A DNA stretch of 64,000 nucleotides from Stenotrophomonas bentonitica (lineage in GTDB: Bacteria > Pseudomonadota > Gammaproteobacteria > Xanthomonadales > Xanthomonadaceae), in NCBI RefSeq assembly GCF_013185915.1, contig NZ_JAAZUH010000001.1, positions 2,046,001 to 2,110,000 of the forward strand, read 5' to 3'. A model generated the notes under the pieces. That model saw nothing but the letters and a program-made list of their open reading frames with translations. It was not told the DNA's origin and made no database searches. Positions 38,001 through 46,151 of the stretch are shown piece after piece; positions within the stretch are counted from its first letter, which is position 1, and every line of letters begins with the position of its first letter. The translations under genes and the position numbers were made by a program.

Positions 38001-38263
38001 GCCTGCTGCGCTTCCGCCCGATCATGATGACCACCGCCGCGGCCATGCTCGGCGCGCTGCCGCTGGCGCTGGGAACCGGCATCGGCTCGGAACTGCGTCG
38101 CCCGCTCGGCATCGCCATCGTCGGCGGCCTGCTGATTTCGCAGCTGGTCACGCTGTACACCACGCCGGTGATCTACCTGTACATGGAGCGCTACTCCGAG
38201 TGGCTGCGCCAGCGCCGTGAGCAGCGCGCGCTGCGCAACGGCACCGCGCAGGACCACGCGTGA
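35033..38263 (+). CDS. mdtB: RND multidrug efflux pump, MdtB-like
   Basis: A 1076-residue inner-membrane antiporter starting at GTG 35033 after an AAGGA site. The RND hallmarks are FSTIFIRRPIATSLLMAG at the N-terminus, two large periplasmic loops and twelve membrane helices. The proton-relay pair in helix 4 is present (VVDDAIVMIENI). Together with the following gene it should form the heterotrimeric pump of the MdtBC kind. It overlaps the next pump gene by 4 bp (GTGA). Confidence 0.93.
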   Translation: MGFSTIFIRRPIATSLLMAGLLLLGILGYRQLPVSALPEIDAPSLVVTTQYPGANATTMASLVTTPLERQFGQISGLELMTSDSSAGLSTIILQFSMDRDIDIAAQDVQAAIRQATLPSSLPYQPVYNRVNPADAAIITLKLTSDTRPLRDVNNYADSILAQRLSQVQGVGLVSIAGNVRPAVRIQVNPAQLSNMGLTLEDLRSALTQANVNAPKGSLNGKTQSYSIGTNDQLTSAAEYRETIISYKNGAPVRLSDVAQVIDGVENDQLAAWADGKPAVLLEIRRQPGANIVQTVERIRALMPQLQNVLPADVHLEVFSDRTETIRASVHEVQFTLILTIGLVVAVIFVFLRRLWATIIPSVAVPLSLAGTFGVMAFAGMSLDNLSLMALVVATGFVVDDAIVMIENIVRYIEQGKSGPEAAEIGARQIGFTVLSLTVSLVAVFLPLLLMPGVTGRLFHEFAWVLSIAVVLSMLISLTLTPMMCAYLLKPDALPEGEDAHERANAAGKQTVWSRTVGLYEQSLDWVLEHQRLTLAVAAGALVLTVVLYIVIPKGLLPEQDTGLITGVVQADQNIAFPQMEQRTQAVAEALRKDPAVTGVAAFIGAGSMNPTLNQGQLSIVLKERSDRDGLDDILPRLQQAVAGIPGVALYLKPVQDVTLDTRVAATEYQYSLSDVDSAQVALQATRLTEALRQRPELADVDNNLSNQGRALELTIDRDKASVLGVPMQTIDDTLYDAFGQRQISTIFTELNQYRVVLEVAPEFRTSTALMNQLAVASNGAGALTGSNATNFGQVTSSNSSTATGIGAQNTGIPVGAGNIIPLAALAEGKVTSTPLVVSHQQQLPAVTVSFNIAPGYSLSDAVKAIEETKASLDMPSQVHAQFIGKAAEFTGSQTDVVWLLLASLVVIYIVLGVLYESYIHPITIISTLPPAGVGALLALMVCGLSLSVDGIVGIVLLIGIVKKNGIMMVDFAIEARRAGANAHEAIRRACLLRFRPIMMTTAAAMLGALPLALGTGIGSELRRPLGIAIVGGLLISQLVTLYTTPVIYLYMERYSEWLRQRREQRALRNGTAQDHA

Positions 38264-41200
38264 ACATCTCCGGCCCGTTCATCCGCCGCCCGATCGGCAC
38301 CGCGCTGCTGGCCATCGGCTTGTTCGTGGTCGGCCTGATGTGCTACCTGAAGCTGGGCGTGTCGGCGCTGCCGAACATCCAGATCCCGGTGATCTTCGTG
38401 CACGCCAGCCAGTCCGGCGCGGACGCCACCACCATGGCCTCCACGGTCACCGCACCGCTGGAACGCCACCTGGGCCAGCTGCCCGGCGTGGATCAGATGC
38501 GCTCGTCCAGTTCGGAAGGCAGCTCGCTGGTGTTCATGGTGTTCCAGAGCGGGGTCGACATCGACTCGGCGGCGCTGGACGTGCAGACCGCGATCAATTC
38601 GGCGCAGGCCGACCTGCCCTCCGGGCTGGGCTCGCCGATGTTCCAGAAGGCCAACCCGAACGACGACCCGGTGATCGCGATCGCGCTGACCTCGCAGACC
38701 CAGTCGGCCGACGAGCTCTACAACGTGGCCGACTCGCTGCTGGCCCAGCGCATCCGCCAGATCAGCGGCGTGTCGTCGGTGGATATCGCCGGCGCCTCCA
38801 CCCCGGCGGTGCGGGTAGACGTGAACCTGCGCCTGCTCAACGCGCTGAACCTCACCCCGGACGACCTGCGCAACGCGGTGCGCGCGGCCAACGTGACCTC
38901 GCCCACCGGCTTCCTCAGCGACGGCAACACCACCACCGCGATCATCGCCAACGACTCGGTGGCGCGCGCGGCCGACTTCGCCAACCTGGTGATCAAGACC
39001 CAGGACGATGGACGGGTGATCCGCCTGAAGGACGTGGCCAACGTCTACGACGGCCAGCAGGACGCCTACCAGGCGGCCTGGTTCGACCACAAACCGGCGG
39101 TGGTGATGTATGTGTTCACCCGCGCCGGCGCGAACATCGTGGAGACGGTGGATCGGGTCAAAGCGCAGATTCCGATGCTGCGCGACTACCTGCAGCCGGG
39201 CACCACGCTCACCCCGTACTTCGACCGCACCCCGACCATCCGCTCCTCGCTGCATGAAGTGCAGATCACCCTGCTGATCAGCCTGGCGATGGTGATCCTG
39301 ACCATGGCGCTGTTCCTGCGCCGGTTGGCGCCGACCTTGATCGCGGCGATCACCGTGCCGCTGTCGCTGGCCGGTGCGGCGCTGGTGATGTACGTGTTCG
39401 GTTTCACCCTGAACAACCTGAGCCTGCTGGCGCTGGTGATCGCGATCGGCTTCGTGGTCGACGATGCGATCGTGGTGATCGAAAACATCATGCGCCACCT
39501 CGACGAAGGCATGCCGCGCATGCAGGCGGCGTTGACCGGCGCGCGCGAGATCGGCTTCACCATCGTCTCGATCACCGCCTCGCTGGTGGCGGTGTTCATT
39601 CCGCTGCTGTTCGCCAGCGGCATGGTGGGTGCGTTCTTCCGCGAGTTCACCGTGACCCTGGTGGCGGCGATCGTGGTTTCGATGATCGTCTCGCTGACCC
39701 TGACCCCGGCACTGTGCAGCCGCTTCCTCAGCGCGCATGCGGAACCTGAGAAGCCGTCGCGGATCGGCCGTTTCCTCGACGCCACCCACGACCGCATGCT
39801 GCGGGTCTACACGGTGTGCCTGGACTTCTCGCTGCGCCACGCGCTGCTGCTGTCGCTGACCCCGATCCTGCTGATCGTGGCCACGGTGATGCTGGCCGGT
39901 GCAGTCAAGAAGGGCTCGTTCCCGCCGCAGGACACCGGCCTGATCTGGGGCCGCGCCAACTCCAGCGCCACGGTCTCGTTCGAGGACATGGTCAACCGCC
40001 AGCGCCGCATCACCGACATGCTGATGGCCGACCCCGCGGTGAAGACCGTGGGCGTGCGCCTGGGCAGTGGCCGCCAAGGCTCCAGCGCGCAGTTCAACAT
40101 CGAGCTGAAGACCCGCAAGGAGGGTCGGCGCGAGACCACCGCACAGGCGCTGACACGGTTGAGCGCCAAGGCCGACCGTTACCCGGACCTGGAACTGCGC
40201 CTGCGCGCGATCCAGGACCTGCCCAGCGACGGCGGCGGTGGCAACAGCCAGGGCGCGCAGTACCGCGTGTCGCTGCAGGGCAACGACCTGGCCCAGCTGC
40301 AGGAGTGGCTGCCCAAGGTGCAGGCCGCGCTCAAGAAGAACCCGATGCTGCGCGACGTCGGCACAGACGTGGACACCGCCGGCCTGCGCCAGAACATCGA
40401 GATCGATCGCGCCAAGGCGGCGCGTCTTGGCGTGTCGGTCGGCGCCATCGACGGCGCGCTGTACGGCGCGTTCGGCCAGCGCCAGATTTCCACCATCTAC
40501 TCGGACATCAACCAGTACAGCGTGGTGGTCAACGCGCTGCCCGAGCAGACCGCCACCCCGCGTGCGCTCGATGAGATCCACGTGCGCGCAGGCAATGGCG
40601 AGATGATTCCGATCACCGCCGTGGCCCGGCAGGTGCCGGGGCTGGCGCCGCCGCAGATCACCCACCAGAACCAGTACACCACCATGGACCTGAGCTACAA
40701 CCTGGCGCCAGGGGTGAGCTCGGGCGAGGGCGACGCGATCATCAAGGCCACCGTGGATGGCCTGCGCCTGCCCGGCGACATCCGCATCAGCGATGGTGGC
40801 GGCTTCAACGTGCAGCTCAATCCCAACTCGATGCTGATCCTGGTGCTGGCCGCCATCATCACCGTCTACCTGGTGCTGGGCATGCTGTACGAGAGCCTGG
40901 TGCATCCGGTCACCATCCTGTCCACCCTGCCGGCGGCGGGCGTGGGTGCCTTGCTGGCGCTGTTCGTGACCAATACCGAGCTCTCGGTGATCTCGATGAT
41001 CGCGCTGGTGCTGCTGATCGGCATCGTCAAGAAGAACGCGATCATGATGATCGACTTCGCGGTAGTGGCCCAGCGCGAGCACGGCAAGAGCCCGCTGGAA
41101 GCGGTGCGCGAAGCCAGCATCGTGCGCTTCCGCCCGATCATGATGACCACCATGGTGGCGATCCTGGCGGCGGTCCCGCTGGCGATCGGCCTGGGCGAGG

Positions 41201-41382
41201 GCAGCGAACTGCGCCGCCCGCTCGGCATCGCGATGATCGGCGGCCTGCTGTTCTCGCAGAGCCTGACCCTGCTCAGCACCCCGGCGCTGTACGTGATCTT
41301 CTCGTGCCTGCAGCAGCATTGGCGCGCCTGGCGGGCCCGGCGGCGCGAGAAGGTGGCCCTGCGCCGCGCAGCGCGCGCATGA
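38260..41382 (+). CDS. mdtC: RND multidrug efflux pump, MdtC-like
   Basis: A 1040-residue RND protein starting at GTG 38260, overlapping the stop of the preceding pump. It starts NISGPFIRRPIGTALLAIG, has the acidic pair of helix 4 (VVDDAIVVIENIM) and the conserved SLTLTPALCSRF block. In E. coli MdtBC works as a B2C trimer with MdtC binding substrate; the tight coupling of the genes here fits the same assembly. In S. maltophilia the related SmeJ and SmeK act jointly, and aminoglycosides and tetracyclines have been linked to them. Drug range in this strain is unknown. Confidence 0.93.
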   Translation: MNISGPFIRRPIGTALLAIGLFVVGLMCYLKLGVSALPNIQIPVIFVHASQSGADATTMASTVTAPLERHLGQLPGVDQMRSSSSEGSSLVFMVFQSGVDIDSAALDVQTAINSAQADLPSGLGSPMFQKANPNDDPVIAIALTSQTQSADELYNVADSLLAQRIRQISGVSSVDIAGASTPAVRVDVNLRLLNALNLTPDDLRNAVRAANVTSPTGFLSDGNTTTAIIANDSVARAADFANLVIKTQDDGRVIRLKDVANVYDGQQDAYQAAWFDHKPAVVMYVFTRAGANIVETVDRVKAQIPMLRDYLQPGTTLTPYFDRTPTIRSSLHEVQITLLISLAMVILTMALFLRRLAPTLIAAITVPLSLAGAALVMYVFGFTLNNLSLLALVIAIGFVVDDAIVVIENIMRHLDEGMPRMQAALTGAREIGFTIVSITASLVAVFIPLLFASGMVGAFFREFTVTLVAAIVVSMIVSLTLTPALCSRFLSAHAEPEKPSRIGRFLDATHDRMLRVYTVCLDFSLRHALLLSLTPILLIVATVMLAGAVKKGSFPPQDTGLIWGRANSSATVSFEDMVNRQRRITDMLMADPAVKTVGVRLGSGRQGSSAQFNIELKTRKEGRRETTAQALTRLSAKADRYPDLELRLRAIQDLPSDGGGGNSQGAQYRVSLQGNDLAQLQEWLPKVQAALKKNPMLRDVGTDVDTAGLRQNIEIDRAKAARLGVSVGAIDGALYGAFGQRQISTIYSDINQYSVVVNALPEQTATPRALDEIHVRAGNGEMIPITAVARQVPGLAPPQITHQNQYTTMDLSYNLAPGVSSGEGDAIIKATVDGLRLPGDIRISDGGGFNVQLNPNSMLILVLAAIITVYLVLGMLYESLVHPVTILSTLPAAGVGALLALFVTNTELSVISMIALVLLIGIVKKNAIMMIDFAVVAQREHGKSPLEAVREASIVRFRPIMMTTMVAILAAVPLAIGLGEGSELRRPLGIAMIGGLLFSQSLTLLSTPALYVIFSCLQQHWRAWRARRREKVALRRAARA

Positions 41383-41409
41383 CCGTTATTTGACGGAAGA
41401 CATCCAAAA

Positions 41410-41424
41410 GAGAACAATTCGCAT
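41410..41424 (-). promoter_or_regulatory. Candidate Fur box upstream of the receptor at 41565
   Basis: GAGAACAATTCGCAT on the plus strand; its complement ATGCGAATTGTTCTC matches 12 of 15 positions of the common Fur box core ATGAGAATCATTCTC. It lies about 140 bp before the receptor start. Confidence 0.6.
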
Positions 41425-41564
41425 CAGCCACGGTCCTGCCGCGCCTCGCGCACCGCGCTGAATCCGCCTTCCGCGGGCAGTGCCCCGACTCAGCCACGCC
41501 CTCTTCTTTCCGCCATCCACCGATCGCGGACGGTGTGCTGCTGTCCGCAGAGGACCCCCACTAC

Positions 41565-43622
41565 ATGCGTGCTTCCGTTCTTCCGCGCCGCGCCCTGCGC
41601 CCGGCCCTGCTTGCGCTTTCACTGTCGCTGGCCTGCACCGTCCACGCCCAGTCCCGCTCGGCCACCGAGCTGGACGCGGTCAAGGTCACCGCCGAACGCA
41701 CCCACACCGATACCGGCGCACTGGGCGACCGCCCGGTACGCGACACCCCGTTCGCGATCTCGGTGATCGGCCGCGAAGACATCGAAAAGCGCCAGGTGGT
41801 CTCGCTGGGCGAAGCCTTCCTGACCGACCCCTCCGTGGTCACCCAGGTCAGCGCCTACGCCAGCGGCTGGAGCTCGCCGATCCGCAACCGCGGCATCGAC
41901 CTCAGCTACGACAGCTACCGCGTCAACGGCCTGCAGGTCTCCTCCTGGGGCACCGAATGGCCGCTGGAGGTGATGGAGCAGGTGGAGCTGCTGAAGGGTC
42001 CGGGCGGTTTCATGTACGGCTTCGGTCAACCCGGCGGCATCATCAACTACGTCACCAAGAAGCCCACCGACACCCCGACCTTCTCCGCCCAGCTCGGCTG
42101 GCGCGAACAGGGCATCGTCAGCGGCCAGGTCGATGCGGGCGGTCGCTTCGGCAACGAACAGATGTTCGGTTACCGCTTCAATGCCTACCAGGAGAAGGGC
42201 GAAACCTTCAACGGCGGCGATGTCGACCGCAAGGTCGGCGCACTGTCCCTGGACGCCCGCCTCAGCGACGCCGTGACCTGGACCTTCGACGGCGTGTTCC
42301 AGCAGCGCGACCTGGGCGAAGAGTCGCCGCAGTACTACTTCATCGGCCTGACCGAACTGCCTCGCCCGATCGCCGGCGACGTCAACAACGCCATCCCCGG
42401 CACCTTCTACGACACCCGCTCCAGCCTGCTCTCCACCGCCCTGCACTGGCAGATCAACACCGACTGGAAGGCCAGCCTGAGCTATGGCTACACCTCGTCG
42501 TGGAACGACGTGAACAAGATCTTCGCCTACATCGACGACGTCAACGGCGATTACGACATCAACGCCTACGAGCTCGGCGGCAAGAGCGAGTGGAAGCTCG
42601 CCCAGGCCATCGTGCAGGGCCGCTTCCAGACCGGCCCGCTCTCGCACCAGCTGGTGGCTGGCGTCTCGCACCAGACCGGCCTCGGCTGGGACCGTCCGTA
42701 CGAATGGAACACCATCGGCCGCGGCAACCTGTACCAGCGCCCGACCGTGCGCCACGACGCGGTCGGCTCGCACGAACTGACCCGCGGCAGCGAAACCATC
42801 CAGCAGGCCGTGTTCCTCAGCGACACCGTCGACTTCGGCCACGGCTGGTCGCTGCTGGCTGGCGCCCGCTACAACGACTTCGAGAACAAGGGCAGCTACC
42901 ACACCTACCCAGTCACCCCGACCTACGCGGTCATGTACAAGCCCGCCGACGAAGTCACCCTCTACACCAGCTACGTCGAGTCCCTCGAAGCCGGCAGCCG
43001 CGTCGGCAGCGACTACATCAACGCCGGCGACGTCCTCGACCCCACCATCAGCAAGCAGTTCGAGATCGGCGCCAAGATCGAATACCCGCGCTGGAACGCC
43101 AACGCCGCCGCCTTCCGGCTCGAGCGCGGCGCCAACATCGACCGCCTGACCAGCGCCGGCAAACTGCTCGTGCAGGACGGCATCACCCTGTACGAAGGCG
43201 TGGAAGTCAGCGGCAATGTCCTGCTCAGCGACGCCTTCAGCATCGGCGGCGGCGTCACCTGGCTCGACCCCACCTACGACAAGCTCTCGCCCGACAGCAT
43301 CACCCAGCAGGGCAACCGTACCGCCGGTGCCGCACGCTGGAACGGCGTAGTGCACGCCGATTACAGCGTGCAGCAGGTGGAAGGCCTGAGCCTGTATGCG
43401 TTGGCGAGGTATTACGGCGATGTCTATTACGACGCCGAGAACACCTTGAAGCTGCCGGATTACACCCTGGTCAACGCAGGCGTGGGATACCGCATGCAAG
43501 CGAACGGGCATCCCGTCACATGGCGCGCAAGCGTGGAAAACCTGGCCAACAAGAAGTATTGGTCAAACGCAGGCATAGGCCTGCCGCGAACCTTTGCAGT
43601 AAGCGTGAGGTTTGATCTGTAG
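41565..43622 (+). CDS. TonB-dependent siderophore-type receptor
   Basis: From ATG 41565 (MRASVLPRRALRPALLALSL) the protein has 685 residues, with an upstream ATG frame of ten codons ignored. A signal peptide and a TonB box (ELDAVKVTAER) lead into a plug with RNRGIDLSYDSYRVNGLQ and VELLKGPGGFMYGFGQPGG, the usual siderophore-receptor block. The barrel ends in ...AVSVRFDL, an aromatic near-terminal residue as in other OMPs. A Fur-like site upstream supports iron control. The substrate is not readable from sequence. It is separated from the pump operon by 182 bp. Confidence 0.9.
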   Translation: MRASVLPRRALRPALLALSLSLACTVHAQSRSATELDAVKVTAERTHTDTGALGDRPVRDTPFAISVIGREDIEKRQVVSLGEAFLTDPSVVTQVSAYASGWSSPIRNRGIDLSYDSYRVNGLQVSSWGTEWPLEVMEQVELLKGPGGFMYGFGQPGGIINYVTKKPTDTPTFSAQLGWREQGIVSGQVDAGGRFGNEQMFGYRFNAYQEKGETFNGGDVDRKVGALSLDARLSDAVTWTFDGVFQQRDLGEESPQYYFIGLTELPRPIAGDVNNAIPGTFYDTRSSLLSTALHWQINTDWKASLSYGYTSSWNDVNKIFAYIDDVNGDYDINAYELGGKSEWKLAQAIVQGRFQTGPLSHQLVAGVSHQTGLGWDRPYEWNTIGRGNLYQRPTVRHDAVGSHELTRGSETIQQAVFLSDTVDFGHGWSLLAGARYNDFENKGSYHTYPVTPTYAVMYKPADEVTLYTSYVESLEAGSRVGSDYINAGDVLDPTISKQFEIGAKIEYPRWNANAAAFRLERGANIDRLTSAGKLLVQDGITLYEGVEVSGNVLLSDAFSIGGGVTWLDPTYDKLSPDSITQQGNRTAGAARWNGVVHADYSVQQVEGLSLYALARYYGDVYYDAENTLKLPDYTLVNAGVGYRMQANGHPVTWRASVENLANKKYWSNAGIGLPRTFAVSVRFDL

Positions 43623-43653
43623 TTGATTGCCCATCCGCACACGACGCTGTGTG

Positions 43654-43848
43654 GGGGCGGCGGCCGGGTAGCCCCCGGAGGGACGCTAGAAAACATGGAT
43701 GTTTTCTAGCAGCCCCCATGGGTGAAGGCGCACTGCTTGCGAGGCACTGCCTCGCGTGCGACTGAACGCCCAATCGCTGGCGATTGGGCCGGGGCCCGGA
43801 GGGCGGTTCACGGCGTGTCCCGGAGCCGGGCTGCCCGGCCGCCGCCCC
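43654..43848. repeat. 195-bp element of nested inverted repeats
   Basis: Outer arms 43654-43674 and 43828-43848 are 21 bp long with one mismatch. Inside are three perfect palindromic stems: 43685-43710 (12-bp arms GCTAGAAAACAT, 2-bp gap), 43739-43755 (7 bp, GCGAGGC) and 43768-43789 (10-bp arms GCCCAATCGC, 2-bp gap). The sequence CCCGGAG recurs three times. The whole could fold into a multi-arm structure as DNA or RNA. No coding frame. Not recognised as a known family; see the findings. Confidence 0.75.
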
Positions 43849-43933
43849 AGCCAGTAGCAATGAAAACGCTGCTTTTCGCACGGAGCCAATAGCAAACACG
43901 CAATAATGAAGTGCCCCCGCACCACGAGTCCGC

Positions 43934-46117
43934 ATGTCTGCCCGAGAATCCCGCCTGAGCCGCCTGTGGGCGCATGAGAAGGCCAGCTATGGCCTGCGGG
44001 TGTTCATCGCATTGTCCGCCGCCATGGGCGTGTGCTGGCACCTCGACCAGCTGCCCGCCCTGCCCGGCGTGTTCCTCGGCATCATCGCCAGCGCCATTGC
44101 CGAAACCGACGACAACTGGTGGGGCCGGACCAAGTCCGTCGCCCTCTCCCTGCTCTGCTTCATCGCAGCCGCCGCCGCCGTCGTCCACCTGTTCGCCTGG
44201 CCCTGGCTGTTCATTGCCGCCCTCGCCCTCGCCACCTTCAGCCTGACCCTGCTCGGCGCCCTCGGCGAACGCTACGCCTCCATCGCCCAGGCCACCGTCA
44301 CCCTCGCCATCTACACCATGATCGGCCTCGAACAGCATGGAGCCGCCGACCGCGCCCAGGCCTTCAGCGCCGTCAGCCACCTGCTTGCCGGCGCCCTCTG
44401 GTACGGCCTGCTCTCCATCCTCTGGACCGCCCTGTTCGCCAACCGCCCCGTCCGCGAACGCCTCGCCCGCCTCTACATCGAACTCGGCCGCTACCTCCAG
44501 CTCAAGGCCGACCTGTTCGAACCCGTGCGCGACGCCGACGTCCAGAAGCGCCAGCTCGCCCTCGCCGAACAGAACCGCCGCGTCGTCGACGCCCTCAACA
44601 CCGCCAAGACCGCCATCCTCGCCCGCTTCGGCCGCTCCGGCCGGCCCGGTGTCCAGTCCGGCCTGTACCTGCGCCTCTACTACATGGCCCAGGACTTCCA
44701 CGAACGCGCCAGCTCCTCCCACTACCCCTACGGCGCCCTCACCGACGCCTTCTTCCACAGCGACGTCCTCTACCGCTGCCAGCGCCTGCTCGCCCTCCAG
44801 GGCGAAGCCTGCGCCAGCCTCGGCACCGCCATCCGCCTGCGCCGCCCCTTCGACTACGGCGAACGCACCCGCCAGGCCACCGCCGACCTCACCGACTCCC
44901 TCGCCTGGCTGCGCGCCCAGCACAACCCCCAGTGGCAGCGCCTGCTGTCCTCCCTCGACCTGCTCGGCCACAACCTGCAGAGCATCGAACGCCGCCTCTC
45001 CGAAGCCGCCCAGTCCGAATCCACCCTCGACAACGTCGACACCCGCCTGCGCGACACCAACCCGCATACCCTGCGCGAAATGGGCGTGCGCATCCGCCAG
45101 CAGCTCACCCCCGGCTCCGTCCTGTTCCGCCACGGCCTGCGCATGGCCATCGCCCTGATCGTCGGCTTCATCGCCATCCGCCTGTTCAACACCCAGAACG
45201 GCTCCTGGGTCCTGCTCACCATCGTCTTCGTCTGCCGCCCCAACTTCGGCGCCACCCGGCAACGTCTCGCCCAGCGCGTCGCCGGCACCCTGATCGGCCT
45301 CGTCCTCACCTGGGCCCTGCTGCAGCTGTTCCAGGACCTGCGCCTCGAACTGCTGATCGCCCTGCTCTCCGCCCTGCTGTTCTTCTTCACCCGCAGCGAC
45401 CGCTACCTGGTCGCCTCGGCCGCCATCACCGTCATGGCCCTGACCTGCTTCAACCTGATCGGCGACGGCTTCCTGCTGATCTGGCCGCGCCTGGTCGACA
45501 CCCTGCTCGGCTGCGCCATCGCCGCCGCCGCCGCGTTCCTGATCCTGCCCGACTGGCAGGGCCGCCGCCTCGACCTCGTCATGGCCCGTGTGCTGCAACG
45601 CTGCGCCGGCTACCTGCAGGCCGTGCTTGGCCAATACGGCAGCGGCATGCAGGACGACCTCGCCTACCGCGTTGCCCGCCGCGACATGCACAACGCCGAC
45701 GTCGCCCTCTCCACCGCCCTGTCCAACATGCTGCGCGAGCCCGGCCACGTGCGCGGCAACCTCGACGCCGGCTTCCGCTTCCTGGCCCTGTCCAACACCC
45801 TGCTCGGCCACCTCTCCGCCCTGGGTGCCCACCGCGCGCAGCTCGACAGCTACGCCCAGGACCCCCTCGCGCGCTCCAGTGGCGAACGCGTGCAACAGGC
45901 GATGCAGGAGATCGCCGGCGCGCTGGAACGGCGCGAGGCGGTGAACGAAGACGCCAACGACGGCGACCGTGCCCTGGCGGGTCAACTTGAACAGATCACC
46001 GACGACATGCCGCCCAAGTTGCAGCTGATCCGCACCCAGATGGCGCTGATGCTGCGGTTGTTGCCCAAGCTGCGCGCGGCGGCGAATGAAGTGGGAGGCG
46101 GTGCGGCGACACCTTGA
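43934..46117 (+). CDS. yccS: FUSC-family inner-membrane protein, YccS-like
   Basis: A 727-residue protein with two sets of hydrophobic helices: N-terminal (residues about 20-150) and central (residues 400-530). The FUSC signature region RHGLRMAIALIVGFIAIRLFNTQNGSWVLLTIVFVC (from residue about 400, described not quoted in full elsewhere) and a cytoplasmic helical domain follow. Related E. coli proteins are YccS and YhfK; AaeB is a distant efflux relative. Function is unproven, perhaps export of aromatic acids. The gene is noticeably C-rich on the coding strand, with many CTC, GCC and CGC codons unlike the neighbouring genes. Confidence 0.85.
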   Translation: MSARESRLSRLWAHEKASYGLRVFIALSAAMGVCWHLDQLPALPGVFLGIIASAIAETDDNWWGRTKSVALSLLCFIAAAAAVVHLFAWPWLFIAALALATFSLTLLGALGERYASIAQATVTLAIYTMIGLEQHGAADRAQAFSAVSHLLAGALWYGLLSILWTALFANRPVRERLARLYIELGRYLQLKADLFEPVRDADVQKRQLALAEQNRRVVDALNTAKTAILARFGRSGRPGVQSGLYLRLYYMAQDFHERASSSHYPYGALTDAFFHSDVLYRCQRLLALQGEACASLGTAIRLRRPFDYGERTRQATADLTDSLAWLRAQHNPQWQRLLSSLDLLGHNLQSIERRLSEAAQSESTLDNVDTRLRDTNPHTLREMGVRIRQQLTPGSVLFRHGLRMAIALIVGFIAIRLFNTQNGSWVLLTIVFVCRPNFGATRQRLAQRVAGTLIGLVLTWALLQLFQDLRLELLIALLSALLFFFTRSDRYLVASAAITVMALTCFNLIGDGFLLIWPRLVDTLLGCAIAAAAAFLILPDWQGRRLDLVMARVLQRCAGYLQAVLGQYGSGMQDDLAYRVARRDMHNADVALSTALSNMLREPGHVRGNLDAGFRFLALSNTLLGHLSALGAHRAQLDSYAQDPLARSSGERVQQAMQEIAGALERREAVNEDANDGDRALAGQLEQITDDMPPKLQLIRTQMALMLRLLPKLRAAANEVGGGAATP

Positions 46118-46151
46118 AATGGTAGGCTGCGGCGGTCTGCAAGGAGACTCC

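Noticed and set aside
34685..38257. 1190-codon open frame antisense to the MdtB-like pump
   Set aside because: Shadow of the pump gene; composition is His/Gln/Gly-rich and without motifs.
38191..41319. 1042-codon antisense open frame over the MdtC-like pump
   Set aside because: Same high-GC shadow effect; the sense frame has full RND motifs.
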